Shown here: piece after piece, positions 25,672 through 33,874 of the stretch
Position numbering within the stretch: position 1 is the stretch's first letter
Layout of the letters: the number at the start of each line of letters is the position of its first letter
Assembly: GCA_034669505.1 (NCBI GenBank)
Contig: JAXDNJ010000022.1
Coordinates: 62,001-126,000 of the forward strand
From: JAFASC01 sp034669505
GTDB lineage: Bacteria > Pseudomonadota > Alphaproteobacteria > Rhizobiales > Beijerinckiaceae
Length of the DNA: 64,000 bases
Direction of reading: 5' to 3'
Made by a program: the position numbers and the translations under genes
Notes under the pieces: model-generated
The model's database searches: none
What the model saw: the letters and a program-made list of their open reading frames with translations, nothing else
What the model was told of the DNA's origin: nothing

Positions 25672-26844
25672 ATGACGGATGTGGTGATCGTTTCCGCCGC
25701 GCGCACGGCAGTCGGCTCGTTCAACGGCGGCTTCGCCAACACGCCCGCGCATGATCTCGGCGCTGCCGCGATCAAAGCCGCGATCGAGCGCGCGAAGATC
25801 GAGGCGGGCGAGGTCGACGAGGTCATCCTGGGCCAGATTCTCACCGCCGGTCAGGGCCAGAACCCCGCGCGCCAGGCCGCCATGAAGGCCGGAATCCCGC
25901 AGGAAAAGACCGCCTGGAACCTGAACCAGCTTTGCGGATCGGGACTTCGCGCCGTGGCGCTCGGCATGCAGCAGATCGCCAATGGCGATGCCGACATCAT
26001 CGTCGCCGGCGGCCAGGAATCGATGTCGCAAGCCCCGCACGCCGCTTATCTCCGCGGCGGCACCAAGATGGGTGACGTGAAATTCACCGACACGATGCTG
26101 AAGGACGGGCTCATCGACGCCTTCCACGGTTACCACATGGGCAACACAGCCGAGAACGTCTCCTCAAAGTGGCAGATCAACCGCGAAGAGATGGATAAAT
26201 TCGCCGTCGCCTCGCAGAACAAGGCGGAAGCCGCCCAGAAGGCCGGCCGGTTCAGGGACGAGATCGTTCCGTTCACTGTGCCGGGCAAGAAGGGCGACAT
26301 CGTCGTTGATCAGGACGAATATATCCGCGCTGGCGCGACGGTCGAAGCAATGGCCAAGCTCCGCCCAGCTTTCTCCAAGGAAGGCGGCGTGACGGCCGGC
26401 AACGCGTCCGGCATCAATGACGGCGCCGCGGCGCTGGTCCTGATGACCGCTAAAGAAGCCGACAAGCGCGGCTTGAAGCCGCTCGCACGCATCGTGTCCT
26501 GGGCGACGGCTGGGGTCGATCCCGCAATCATGGGCACGGGCCCGATCCCCTCCTCGCGCAAAGCGCTCGAAAAAGCCGGATGGAAGGTGAAGGATCTCGA
26601 GATCGTCGAGGCCAACGAAGCCTTCGCGGCGCAGGCGCTCGCCGTCAACAAGGACATGGGCTGGGATCCCTCGATCGTGAACGTCAATGGCGGCGCGATC
26701 GCCATTGGCCACCCGATCGGCGCCTCAGGGGCACGCGTACTGACGACGCTCCTGCACGAGATGCAGAAGCGCGACGTGCATAGGGGCCTTGCGACGCTCT
26801 GCATCGGCGGCGGCATGGGAATCGCGATGACGGTCGAACGCTAA
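25672..26844 (+). CDS. phaA: Acetyl-CoA acetyltransferase (beta-ketothiolase)
   Basis: A 390-residue biosynthetic thiolase condensing two acetyl-CoA to acetoacetyl-CoA, the first step of polyhydroxybutyrate synthesis. Catalytic residues are visible: nucleophile Cys in NQLCGSGLRA (about residue 90), His in GHPIGASGAR and Cys in LCIGGGMGIA. The N-terminus VVIVSAARTAVGSFNGG is standard. AGGAGAG lies a few bases before the ATG at 25672. The order phaA-phaB with divergent phaR is typical of alphaproteobacteria. Confidence 0.95.
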   Translation: MTDVVIVSAARTAVGSFNGGFANTPAHDLGAAAIKAAIERAKIEAGEVDEVILGQILTAGQGQNPARQAAMKAGIPQEKTAWNLNQLCGSGLRAVALGMQQIANGDADIIVAGGQESMSQAPHAAYLRGGTKMGDVKFTDTMLKDGLIDAFHGYHMGNTAENVSSKWQINREEMDKFAVASQNKAEAAQKAGRFRDEIVPFTVPGKKGDIVVDQDEYIRAGATVEAMAKLRPAFSKEGGVTAGNASGINDGAAALVLMTAKEADKRGLKPLARIVSWATAGVDPAIMGTGPIPSSRKALEKAGWKVKDLEIVEANEAFAAQALAVNKDMGWDPSIVNVNGGAIAIGHPIGASGARVLTTLLHEMQKRDVHRGLATLCIGGGMGIAMTVER

Positions 26845-26865
26845 ACGCGCATCGGCGTTAGAAAA

Positions 26866-26890
26866 CAGTGCGGTGGGAAGCACCGCACTG
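26866..26890. other. Perfect 10-bp inverted repeat between phaA and phaB
   Basis: CAGTGCGGTG and CACCGCACTG pair without mismatch around the five-base loop GGAAG. It lies 21 bases after the phaA stop and 51 bases before the phaB start. There is no T-run, so it is less likely to be a strong terminator and more likely an RNA stem that tunes phaA/phaB expression. Confidence 0.55.
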
Positions 26891-26941
26891 GCGCACTTCC
26901 GCTAAGGGAGGCGCCTTGGGAAGAAACATAAGGGGACGGCA

Positions 26942-27667
26942 ATGGCACGCACGGCGGTAGTCACCGGCGGCACGCGCGGCATCGGCGCGGCGATCAGCAA
27001 GGCGCTCAAGCAAGCCGGCTACAACGTCGCCGCCAATTACGGCGGCAACGATGAGGCTGCCGCAAAATTCAAGCAGGAGACCGGCATTCCCGTCTTCAAA
27101 TGGGACGTCTCGAGCTACGAAGCCTGCACCGAAGGGCTGAAGAAGGTTGAGAGCGAAGTCGGTCCCATCGACGTTCTCGTCAACAATGCCGGCATCACGC
27201 GCGATACGATGTTCCACCGCATGAAGCCGGAGCAGTGGTATCAGGTGATCAACACCAATCTGAATTCGCTCTTCAATATGTGCCGGCCGGTGATCGACGG
27301 CATGCGCGAGCGCAATTTCGGCCGCATCATCAATATATCTTCGATCAACGGGCAAAAGGGCCAGATGGGCCAGACGAATTATTCCGCGGCCAAGGCCGGC
27401 GATATTGGTTTCACCAAGGCGCTCGCCCAGGAGAATGCCGCCAAGGGGATTACGGTGAATGTTATTGCGCCGGGTTACATCGCGACCGAAATGGTCATGG
27501 CAGTGCCGAAGGACGTGCTTGAGAAAAACATCATCCCTCAGATTCCGGTACGCCGGCTCGGTCAGCCGGAAGAGATTGCGCGCGTGGTCGTGTTTCTCGC
27601 CTCCGACGACGCGGGCTTCATCACCGGTTCCACCATCGCGGCGAATGGCGGGCAATACATGGTGTGA
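26942..27667 (+). CDS. phaB: Acetoacetyl-CoA reductase
   Basis: A 241-residue classical SDR with the NADPH motif TGGTRGIGAAI, NNAGITRD, the active-site set Ser in NISSINGQ and YSAAK with Tyr and Lys, and the C-terminal LASDDAGFITGSTIAANGGQYM typical of PhaB. It reduces acetoacetyl-CoA to (R)-3-hydroxybutyryl-CoA for PHB synthesis. It is 97 bases downstream of phaA, separated by a hairpin. GGGGAC precedes the ATG. No PHA synthase gene is in the window. Confidence 0.94.
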   Translation: MARTAVVTGGTRGIGAAISKALKQAGYNVAANYGGNDEAAAKFKQETGIPVFKWDVSSYEACTEGLKKVESEVGPIDVLVNNAGITRDTMFHRMKPEQWYQVINTNLNSLFNMCRPVIDGMRERNFGRIINISSINGQKGQMGQTNYSAAKAGDIGFTKALAQENAAKGITVNVIAPGYIATEMVMAVPKDVLEKNIIPQIPVRRLGQPEEIARVVVFLASDDAGFITGSTIAANGGQYMV

Positions 27668-27710
27668 GCTGGACCGGGGTTAAGCACCAGGGAGTCGCGC
27701 GTCCCGATTG

Positions 27711-28193
27711 TCAGACGCGATGATACGGATGCCCTGATAAGATCGTCGTCGCGCGATAGATTTGCTCAAGTAAAAGCCCGCGCACTAATTGATGCGGGAG
27801 CGTCATCGCGCCGAAGGCGATGAGGCGATTGGCACGCTGGCGTAAGCTTTCATCGAGTCCATCGGCGCCGCCAATGGCGAAGGCCAATGCAGACGTCCCG
27901 TCCTCGCGTAGCTTCGCGAGTTCCCGCGCGAAATCTTCGCTGGTTAGACTCGTACCCTTCTCATCGAGCGCCCAAAGGGCGGAGCCTTCCGAGACAAGCG
28001 CCGCAAGGCACAACGCCTCATCTATTTTACGATCGTTCGGGCGCCGAGCGCCGCTTTCGGCGATTTCGCGCACGTCGATTGGACCGAGCCCGACGGAACG
28101 TCCTGCCGGCCCGATGCGCTCGCTGTAGCGCGCGGCAAGCTGCCGTTCAGGGCCGGCTTTCAGCCGGCCGACGCAGAGAACTTGAAGTCGCAC
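27711..28193 (-). CDS. rlmH: 23S rRNA (pseudouridine1915-N3)-methyltransferase RlmH
   Basis: A 160-residue SPOUT-class methyltransferase of full family length. Diagnostic parts are the N-terminal VGRLKAGPERQLAARYSERI, ALDEKGTSLTSEDFA, the SAM-knot segment AFAIGGADGLDESLR and the C-terminal LPHQLVRGLLLEQIYRA with HPYHR. It methylates pseudouridine 1915 in helix 69 of 23S rRNA on 70S ribosomes. It starts at GTG thirteen bases after rsfS; the rsfS-rlmH order is conserved across bacteria. Confidence 0.95.
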   Translation of the reverse strand: MRLQVLCVGRLKAGPERQLAARYSERIGPAGRSVGLGPIDVREIAESGARRPNDRKIDEALCLAALVSEGSALWALDEKGTSLTSEDFARELAKLREDGTSALAFAIGGADGLDESLRQRANRLIAFGAMTLPHQLVRGLLLEQIYRATTILSGHPYHRV

Positions 28194-28206
28194 AACCTAT
28201 GGCGCG

Positions 28207-28629
28207 TCAGACGACGCGCCGCTCGCCCGGGCGATCGACGCCCCACATCTTCTCGAGATTGTAGAATTGGCGAACCTCGGGGCGGAAGATGTGAACAATC
28301 ACGTCGTTGGCGTCGACGAGCACCCAATCGCAATGCGGCAAGCCTTCGACGCGCGGCGCCGGCAGGCCGGCTTCCTTGCATGATTTGATCACACGATCGG
28401 CGATCGCTCCGACGTGAACGTTGGAGCGCCCGCTTGCGATGACCATCATGTCCGCGAGGGTGGTTTTGCCGTGCAGGTCGATGGAGACGACGTCTTCGGC
28501 TTTCGAATCGTCGAGACTGGCCAGGACATTCCGCACGAGTAATCCGGTGTCGAATCCTCTGAACTCGCCAACCGGTGGAAGGGGGACGATACCCGCTTCG
28601 GAGAGAACCGCAGGTTCCAGTGCTTGCAT
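28207..28629 (-). CDS. rsfS: Ribosomal silencing factor RsfS
   Basis: A 140-residue protein with an N-terminal extension of about 30 residues before the Iojap/RsfS domain: LDDSKAEDVVSIDLHGKT, MMVIASGRSNVHVGAIAD, and the C-terminal DWVLVDANDVIVHIF with YNLEKMW. It binds ribosomal protein uL14 and blocks subunit joining under starvation. It lies between nadD and rlmH on the same strand, the usual arrangement. Confidence 0.95.
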   Translation of the reverse strand: MQALEPAVLSEAGIVPLPPVGEFRGFDTGLLVRNVLASLDDSKAEDVVSIDLHGKTTLADMMVIASGRSNVHVGAIADRVIKSCKEAGLPAPRVEGLPHCDWVLVDANDVIVHIFRPEVRQFYNLEKMWGVDRPGERRVV

Positions 28630-28721
28630 CCTCTTGACGCGGGCACGCCGCCCGCACCCGTGAACATGAGATCGATTCTCCCGCTTTTCAACCGGCTACC
28701 GGCCGCCGCCGCAAAACGGCC

Positions 28722-29336
28722 TTAACATTCGCGAGGCGTGTGGCCCGCCTGCCGCAACAGCGTCGAGGAAATGTCCACCCGCGGCCCGTGCAGGAAGACG
28801 AAGGCCGGCGGCTCGGTTTGCGGCAGCAGCGCCGCCTCGGCTTCGGACACCCGATGGGCGGCGAGCCAATGCGCGGCCGGGGTGCCGAGCGCCCGCCAGG
28901 CTGGACCGGGCCGGTCGATCACCGCGAACGGAACAAGCTCCGCTATTTGCCGCCAGCGCTGCCAAAGGTGAAGCTGGGCGAGAATGTCCGCCCCCATGAT
29001 CCAGACGAAGCGCACGCCCGGGCAGCGCTCTCTGAGGTAGGCGACAGTGTCGTGGGTGTAGCGGGTGCCGATCTCCCCCTCGAGGCCCGTGACGATGATC
29101 CGCGGATCGCGGACGATGGCGCGGGCCGAAGCGATACGCGCGGCAAGCGGCGCCAGGCCGTGCGTTTCCTTGAGCGGATTGCCCGGGCTGACGAGCCACC
29201 AGACGCGGTCGAGGCCGATCCGCTTCAGCGCCAGCTCGCTCGCATGGACGTGGCCGCGGTGCGGCGGATTGAACGATCCGCCGAACAGGCCCACCCGAAG
29301 CCCTGGACTATGCGGAGGAAGACGGGCGATCGGCAT
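28722..29336 (-). CDS. nadD: Nicotinate-nucleotide adenylyltransferase
   Basis: A 204-residue enzyme of NAD biosynthesis converting nicotinate mononucleotide and ATP to deamido-NAD. The nucleotidyltransferase motif GLFGGSFNPPHRGH and the C-terminal PRVDISSTLLR (the ISSTxxR signature) are present, with WWLVSPGNPLK and IMGADILAQLHLW between them. The ATG at 29336 is chosen; an in-frame TTG at 29363 would add nine residues. Downstream it is followed by rsfS and rlmH. Confidence 0.94.
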   Translation of the reverse strand: MPIARLPPHSPGLRVGLFGGSFNPPHRGHVHASELALKRIGLDRVWWLVSPGNPLKETHGLAPLAARIASARAIVRDPRIIVTGLEGEIGTRYTHDTVAYLRERCPGVRFVWIMGADILAQLHLWQRWRQIAELVPFAVIDRPGPAWRALGTPAAHWLAAHRVSEAEAALLPQTEPPAFVFLHGPRVDISSTLLRQAGHTPREC

Positions 29337-29967
29337 CGGCACTCGCTCAACTGGCTGCCGCAAGTTCTGCGAGGCGCAGGAGCGAAGTCAACGAATAGCT
29401 CGGCGGTTTGCCGAATTCCTAGTGCGCGCGCGTCATCGCCGCCGCACGCCAAGGCGCCCTTTTCGTCCAGCACCGGTATTCATTCCACGCCGAAGGTCGA
29501 TATCCTGCCGCGAGCCTTCTGGTGTACCGGTCGTCCAATCCGCCCCTACCGGGCACGTGGCCTGCCATGCCGAAATCCACCGTTTTGTGGCAGCTATCGT
29601 GCCTGCGCCGGCCAAGAAACCTCAAGCTCTCGGCGTCGATCTTTTCGGCGTACGATAGTTCGTTGCAAAGCTTCTCGATGAAATGCCTGTTCGCTTTCCG
29701 CATTTTTGTAAATCGCTGTCATGGCGTTCGCCGCGTCCGACCACGTCGTCTCCTTGGCCGGACTATTGCCGCACTGATCTTCTCAAAAATAGCTGCTCGC
29801 CTCCGGCCATATTTCGCAATCTCCGCACGCACGAATTCCTTTTCTGGTCCCCTTCCGTACGCCGTTTAAGAGCGGCGGATCATCATGTCAGTCTTTCGGC
29901 AGATCGAGGCCGAACTCCACGGCCGTTAGTCGCGAAACCGGCGTTAGAGAGTCTAATGCATGCAGCA
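29337..29967. other. Gene-poor stretch, possibly decayed coding DNA
   Basis: No convincing gene is present in these 631 bases. Open frames on both strands are short, mutually incompatible and lack family features. On the minus strand near 29775-29860 an interrupted frame reads PEKEFVRAEIAKYG, which faintly recalls the C-terminal end of TctC/Bug-type binding proteins, but a stop lies directly before it and the frame ends in Arg-rich nonsense. The reading as a gene remnant is weak. Confidence 0.35.
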
Positions 29968-30702
29968 CTATTGAGCGGCGTGTTCGATGTGCAGATAGTC
30001 GGGCTCAAACATTCCCGCGTCCTGCAGCGCCCGCAAGTTTAGAATCCTGCAGGTGCCGCGCTCCCATTCGATCAGGCCTTTGCCGCGCAATTCCTGAACG
30101 CTGCGGTTCACGTGAACCGTAGATAAGCCGGTCGCATCGGCAACCTCGGTCTGCGTGATGGGGCAGCTGAAGGAATTGCCTTTCGTCAATCCGACCGCCT
30201 GCAGCTTCCAGAACAGCTCGCAAAGCAGATGAGCGATCCGGCTATAGGCGTCGCGGCTACCGGTATTGACGATCCACTCGCGGAATATGGCGGCATCGAT
30301 CAGCGTCTCGCGCCACAGGATGCAGGCAATCCTGAAATGCTGTTCGAGAAGCTCGTTCAGCGCGTCATGCGAGATGAACGCGACGCGGCTTGGGCTGATC
30401 GTCGCCAGCGAGTGGTCCATCTTCTGGAGAAAAAGGCTCTGCAGGTCGGGTATCTCACCGGCTATGTGGAACGACATGATCTGCCGCTCGCCGTCCGGCA
30501 GCATCTTATAGCGGCAGAGGAAACCCTCGATGAGCAGGCAGGACTGCGCCGGCCGGTCGCCTTGGCGCACGATGTCCTGGTGGGCGCGGATATCGCGAAG
30601 CGAGAGCGGCAGGCGCATGACCGCCTCCTTCTCCTTCTCCTCCAGCGGCGTTCCTTCCGCCTCCAGCTTGCGGATCAGCGGGCTCAACGGCGACTCAGAC
30701 AT
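29968..30702 (-). CDS. Crp/Fnr family transcriptional regulator (paralog A)
   Basis: A 244-residue regulator: an N-terminal cyclic-nucleotide-binding-type beta-roll (LLIEGFLCRYKMLPDGERQI, GEIPDLQSLF) and a C-terminal Crp-type winged helix (TQTEVADATGLSTVHVNRSV, ELRGKGLIEW). The beta-roll lacks the FGE...RxA phosphate cassette and the FNR cysteines, so it probably does not sense cAMP or carry an Fe-S cluster. The ATG at 30702 has AGGTAGGGG upstream. The plus-strand regulator at 31284 is a clear full-length paralog of the same length, and the two are divergently arranged across 581 bases. Confidence 0.85.
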   Translation of the reverse strand: MSESPLSPLIRKLEAEGTPLEEKEKEAVMRLPLSLRDIRAHQDIVRQGDRPAQSCLLIEGFLCRYKMLPDGERQIMSFHIAGEIPDLQSLFLQKMDHSLATISPSRVAFISHDALNELLEQHFRIACILWRETLIDAAIFREWIVNTGSRDAYSRIAHLLCELFWKLQAVGLTKGNSFSCPITQTEVADATGLSTVHVNRSVQELRGKGLIEWERGTCRILNLRALQDAGMFEPDYLHIEHAAQ

Positions 30703-31283
30703 TCCCCTACCTTGCTCCGCCGCCTCAGACCTGCTTTCGCGCGGCATTTTGCGCCCGCTGACCAGAACCGCCACCCAGCGCTATGGTTGCGCTTATGTTG
30801 TGGACATCCGAGGCGGGTGGGCAGAGATCGTCGGCCCGCGAGCACGCTCCGAGACGCGCTCGCGCCCGTCTATAACATTCGGTACATGCAGGGCGCCGCT
30901 CACGGCTTTTTTGGGTTCACCGGGCTCGTATGCGGGCGGGTCCGCCGGTCTGCCTGGCTGAATTGTGGCGGCGCTTGTGTTTTCGCCGCTTCACGCAGCT
31001 TCTCCGCCGTCGAGTCCAAGCCCGATTTGATCGCGGATGAAGTGACGTTCATCATGCGTGTCAAGAAATACGGGGTCATTGAGCTGACTTATACGATCCC
31101 GGCGGGCGAAATAGTAAGCTAAGTATAGGTACTGGCTGCGACTCTCCCCTGTTCAGCTCCACGCAGGAATTGTTAACAACGGGACGAACCTTTGTGATAG
31201 GGTGCATGCATCATCGGTCGAAACATTCCGGCGCCGATGGCTGAGAGACCCGATTGCGCTCCCGCCCTGATGGGGAGCTTCGC
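30703..31283. other. Intergenic region between divergent Crp/Fnr paralogs
   Basis: These 581 bases carry the promoters of two divergent regulators. No supported gene is seen. A long plus-strand open frame crossing from the regulator ends at 31122; it is a shadow without a start of its own. A perfect palindrome lies at 31170-31179. The segment around 31015-31070 reads SKPDLIADEV on the plus strand, which weakly recalls IS630-type transposases, but nothing around it confirms this. Confidence 0.4.
31170..31179. promoter_or_regulatory. Palindrome TTGTTAACAA, candidate operator
   Basis: A perfect ten-base palindrome 104 bases before the start of the Crp/Fnr paralog B, in the shared divergent promoter region. 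Crp/Fnr proteins bind symmetric sites with TTG/TTGA half-sites, but they usually have a spacer of four to six bases, so this may instead serve another regulator. Confidence 0.3.
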
Positions 31284-32018
31284 ATGTCTCACATTCTCAA
31301 TCCTCTGCTTCGAAAACTCGAGAGCCTCGCCCCTCTCTCCAGTGAGGAAAAGGCAGCAATTCTCGGTCTTCCCGTCACGATCCGGCAAATGCGAGCGGAT
31401 CACGATCTCGTCCGCGAGAGGGATAAACCTAGTCAGTGCTGCCTCGTACTGGATGGCTGGCTTTGCCGCTATAAAATATTGGAAACCGGCGCGCGCCAGA
31501 TCTTTTCCTTTCATATCGGCGGCGATATTCCCGACCTGCAGAGCCTGCATCTCAAAACGATGGATCACAATCTCGGCACTCTGGTGCAGAGCACCGTCGC
31601 CTTTATTCCACACGACAGCGTCCGAAATCTTGCCAGGAATTTTCCTCGCCTCGGCGATATCTTGTGGCGCGACACTCTCATCGATGCCGCCATCTTTCGC
31701 CAATGGATGGTCGGAATGGGGCGCCGCGACGCTCCGTCTCGCATCGCGCATCTGTTCTGCGAAATGTTCGTGAAAATGCGCGCCGTCGGGCTCACAAACG
31801 GAATGAGCTGCGATTTCCCGATCACGCAGTCCGTCATTGGCGATGCACTCGGACTCTCTACCGTCCATGTGAACCGTAGTCTGATGGAGTTGCGCGGCCG
31901 CGGCCTTGTCTCGCTCGAGAAGCACAGGCTTGCCATCCTGAAATGGGAGGAGCTGCAAGAAGAGGGCGGCTTCGATCCGCTCTATCTCCACCTCGATGTG
32001 ATGGCGGAGGCGGCGTGA
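31284..32018 (+). CDS. Crp/Fnr family transcriptional regulator (paralog B)
   Basis: A 244-residue regulator collinear with paralog A: shared blocks include LCRYK, SFHI, IPDLQSL, ILWR.TLIDAAIFR.W, SRIAHL.CE, AVGLT.G and the recognition helix LGLSTVHVNRS. As in A, the phosphate-binding cassette of cAMP receptors is not conserved. The ATG at 31284 has GGGGAG seven bases upstream; ten extra in-frame residues further up have no ribosome site. The pair presumably arose by duplication and inversion. Target genes are unknown. Confidence 0.85.
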   Translation: MSHILNPLLRKLESLAPLSSEEKAAILGLPVTIRQMRADHDLVRERDKPSQCCLVLDGWLCRYKILETGARQIFSFHIGGDIPDLQSLHLKTMDHNLGTLVQSTVAFIPHDSVRNLARNFPRLGDILWRDTLIDAAIFRQWMVGMGRRDAPSRIAHLFCEMFVKMRAVGLTNGMSCDFPITQSVIGDALGLSTVHVNRSLMELRGRGLVSLEKHRLAILKWEELQEEGGFDPLYLHLDVMAEAA

Positions 32019-32100
32019 ATCGCAGGCCTTAGCCCGCCTCGACGATTGTCATTCCGCGGCGCGCTTCAGGCGCGAAGGTAGGCCCGGCCGCAGAGAGAGA

Positions 32101-32589
32101 TCATCCTAAAAGCGTCGTCACGAGCATGAGCGTTCCGTAAAGCAAAATGACGAGCAGGTACAAGGCGAGAGCCAGGACGGCCAATTGGAAGCGGTTGTGC
32201 TTGATGCGCCGGATCGCATGCAGCTTCAGCACCTGCTCGGCATATGACGTCAGCAGATCCGCGCGTTGCAGCGCGTTGCGGTAGCTCTGCGGATCGTATT
32301 TCGACGCGTCCTTGAGGAAGAACACGTCCTCGTGCTCCTCGCCACGCAATTTGGAGGAGACCGGCCCCAAGACGCGCAGGAACAAGAGCAGGACGGTGAC
32401 AAACAGACAAAACACAATACCGATGCGCACATTCACCGCGGCGGAGGTGTCGATTTGCCTTATCGCGATGAAGATCGGATTGAACGAGAACGCCGTAGAC
32501 GCAAGCACGATCTGGGATTTCGTGTCGTAGGCCCGCACCGTAGCTTGCGCGTCGGCGAAATTGGCCCGTAAAAACTCCAGTTCATGCAT
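32101..32589 (-). CDS. Small membrane protein resembling Pycsar/SMODS-associated TM effectors
   Basis: A 162-residue protein with an N-terminal amphipathic helix, hydrophobic segments at about residues 27-43, 54-74 and 138-160, and a polar loop between. The motif VRAYDTKSQIVLAS before the first hydrophobic stretch and YAEQVLKLHAIRRIKHNRFQLAV before the last fit the layout of DUF5706/SLATT-like proteins, which serve as membrane effectors in cyclic-nucleotide defence systems. That assignment is by pattern only. No cyclase gene is adjacent. It lies downstream of a cNMP-type Crp/Fnr gene on the same strand, likely in one operon. Confidence 0.5.
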   Translation of the reverse strand: MHELEFLRANFADAQATVRAYDTKSQIVLASTAFSFNPIFIAIRQIDTSAAVNVRIGIVFCLFVTVLLLFLRVLGPVSSKLRGEEHEDVFFLKDASKYDPQSYRNALQRADLLTSYAEQVLKLHAIRRIKHNRFQLAVLALALYLLVILLYGTLMLVTTLLG

Positions 32590-32625
32590 CGCGCGGCGCG
32601 CCGTCCGCGTTCAGGGCTTTTTTCT

Positions 32626-33357
32626 TCATGTGATCGTGTGTTCTTGCCATTCAGTGGCGGAGGTGGCGTCGAGGGAGCTGATTTCCTTCAAAGCGTCGAC
32701 ATTGAATACGAAGTAGCCGCTCTCCGCCTTGAGCAAACCCTCGTCGCGCCAATGCGACAGCGTCTTGTTCACCTTCGAGCGGCTCGCGACGATGAGAGCG
32801 GCGAGTTCCGCCTGGGTGATGTTTGCCGGGAGCCGTGCAATCGGCCCGGCCTCCCCGCTAGCGTTGATCAGCTGAAGAAACAAGCGGGCAAGCCGTGTCT
32901 CCAACGGAAAAAGCGCGATCGCTTCGACCTGGTCTGTCAGGACACGCAGCCGCGCACAAAGCGCGCCGAGAAGCGCCTGTGCCAATTTCGGCTGCTGCTC
33001 CATCGTCTCGATGAAATGCGTGCGGGAGATTCGAACGAGGGTTGTCGAGTCGAGCGCCATGGCGTCCGCTGAGCGCGCCCGCCCGTCGAGCATGGCGATT
33101 TCTCCGAGAATGGTGCCCGGTCCCTGGTGCCGCAACGTCATTTCGCGGCCGTCGCTGACGCCGAGAACGATGCGCACGCGGCCCGCGACAACGACATAGA
33201 AGCAATCGCCCTTGTCGCCCCTCAGGAAGATCGTCTCGCCTGCGATATAGTGCCGTTCATGGGCGCTCGAGGCGAGTTTGGCGATGCTGTCTTCGTCGAA
33301 ACCTGCGAGTAGGTCGATCGTTTTGAGGCGATTGGCGATTTCACGAACGGATAGCAT
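32626..33357 (-). CDS. Crp/Fnr family regulator with intact cNMP-binding cassette
   Basis: A 243-residue regulator. The beta-roll carries GDCFYVVVAGRVRI and the phosphate-binding cassette GEIAMLDGRARSADAMA, close to the cAMP-receptor consensus (Gly-Glu and Arg-Ser/Ala), so binding of a cyclic nucleotide is plausible. The C-terminal Crp helix-turn-helix reads TQAELAALIVASRSKVNKTL. A GTG at 33396 would add thirteen residues; neither start has a strong ribosome site. The next gene on the same strand, 36 bases on, is the effector-like membrane protein, so the two probably form an operon. Confidence 0.82.
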   Translation of the reverse strand: MLSVREIANRLKTIDLLAGFDEDSIAKLASSAHERHYIAGETIFLRGDKGDCFYVVVAGRVRIVLGVSDGREMTLRHQGPGTILGEIAMLDGRARSADAMALDSTTLVRISRTHFIETMEQQPKLAQALLGALCARLRVLTDQVEAIALFPLETRLARLFLQLINASGEAGPIARLPANITQAELAALIVASRSKVNKTLSHWRDEGLLKAESGYFVFNVDALKEISSLDATSATEWQEHTIT

Positions 33358-33555
33358 CGGCCCCGAGCCGCTTTGGACTTGCAAAGTCTCTATCACGGGA
33401 GCTTAACAGCCGACAGGCCCGTGGCAGAGCCCGGTGGGGACAAATGCCGGGGCCCATGCTCCATGTGTCCGGGGGAACAGACAAAAGTAGCCGGCGCCCC
33501 CCAGAATGAAGTACCGTCGGTGCTATTACCGTTCGGTGGAAAACGGAGAACTCCG

Positions 33556-33810
33556 ATGAACACGCTTAAGCTGGCTCTGGTCGCCGCCGGTCTCCTGGCG
33601 AGCGCGTCCGCCTTCGCCCAGACCGCGGGCGGGACCTCCAATACCGGTCCGCAGGGCACCGGCAATTTCGTCGCCGGCAAGCCGGAAGGCTCTGGCAATT
33701 TCGTCGCCGGCAAGCCGGAAGGCAGCGGCAATTTCGTCGCTGGCAAGCCGGAAGGCACTGGCAATCCGGTTGCCGGCAAGCCGGCCACGCCGCCGACGCC
33801 CGCCAAGTAG
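33556..33810 (+). CDS. Small exported protein with 11-residue tandem repeats
   Basis: An 84-residue protein: a Sec signal peptide (MNTLKLALVAAGLLASASAFA then QT), a short linker, and three near-identical units of GTGNFVAGKPE / GSGNFVAGKPE followed by a fourth, GTGNPVAGKPA, ending in TPPTPAK. The mature protein is essentially all repeat and lacks Cys and aromatic residues other than Phe. GGAG lies upstream of the ATG. A strong hairpin separates it from the HtrA protease gene downstream. No family is recognised; a structural or envelope role is possible. Confidence 0.7.
   Translation: MNTLKLALVAAGLLASASAFAQTAGGTSNTGPQGTGNFVAGKPEGSGNFVAGKPEGSGNFVAGKPEGTGNPVAGKPATPPTPAK
33655..33786 (+). repeat. 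33-bp in-frame tandem repeat, four copies
   Basis: Four consecutive 33-base units start at 33655, 33688, 33721 and 33754. The first three differ at only a few positions (Thr/Ser codon and one synonymous change); the fourth differs more. Being a multiple of three, copy number could vary without a frameshift. Confidence 0.9.
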
Positions 33811-33830
33811 GCCTAAACAGAAGACGAGAC

Positions 33831-33857
33831 GGTAGCGGGGCGCTCAGCCCCGCTACC
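33831..33857. terminator. 11-bp hairpin after the repeat protein gene
   Basis: GGTAGCGGGGC and GCCCCGCTACC pair perfectly around GCTCA, 20 bases after the stop of the repeat protein and 17 bases before the protease start. No T-tract follows, so it could be a weak terminator, or an RNA stem lowering read-through into the protease gene. Confidence 0.5.
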
Positions 33858-33874
33858 CGGAAAGCGAGACCTTC

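Noticed and set aside
31015..31122. Plus-strand SKPDLIADEV-like text recalling IS630 transposases
   Set aside because: Only about ten residues resemble the family, no start, no downstream catalytic DDE region and no terminal repeats are visible.
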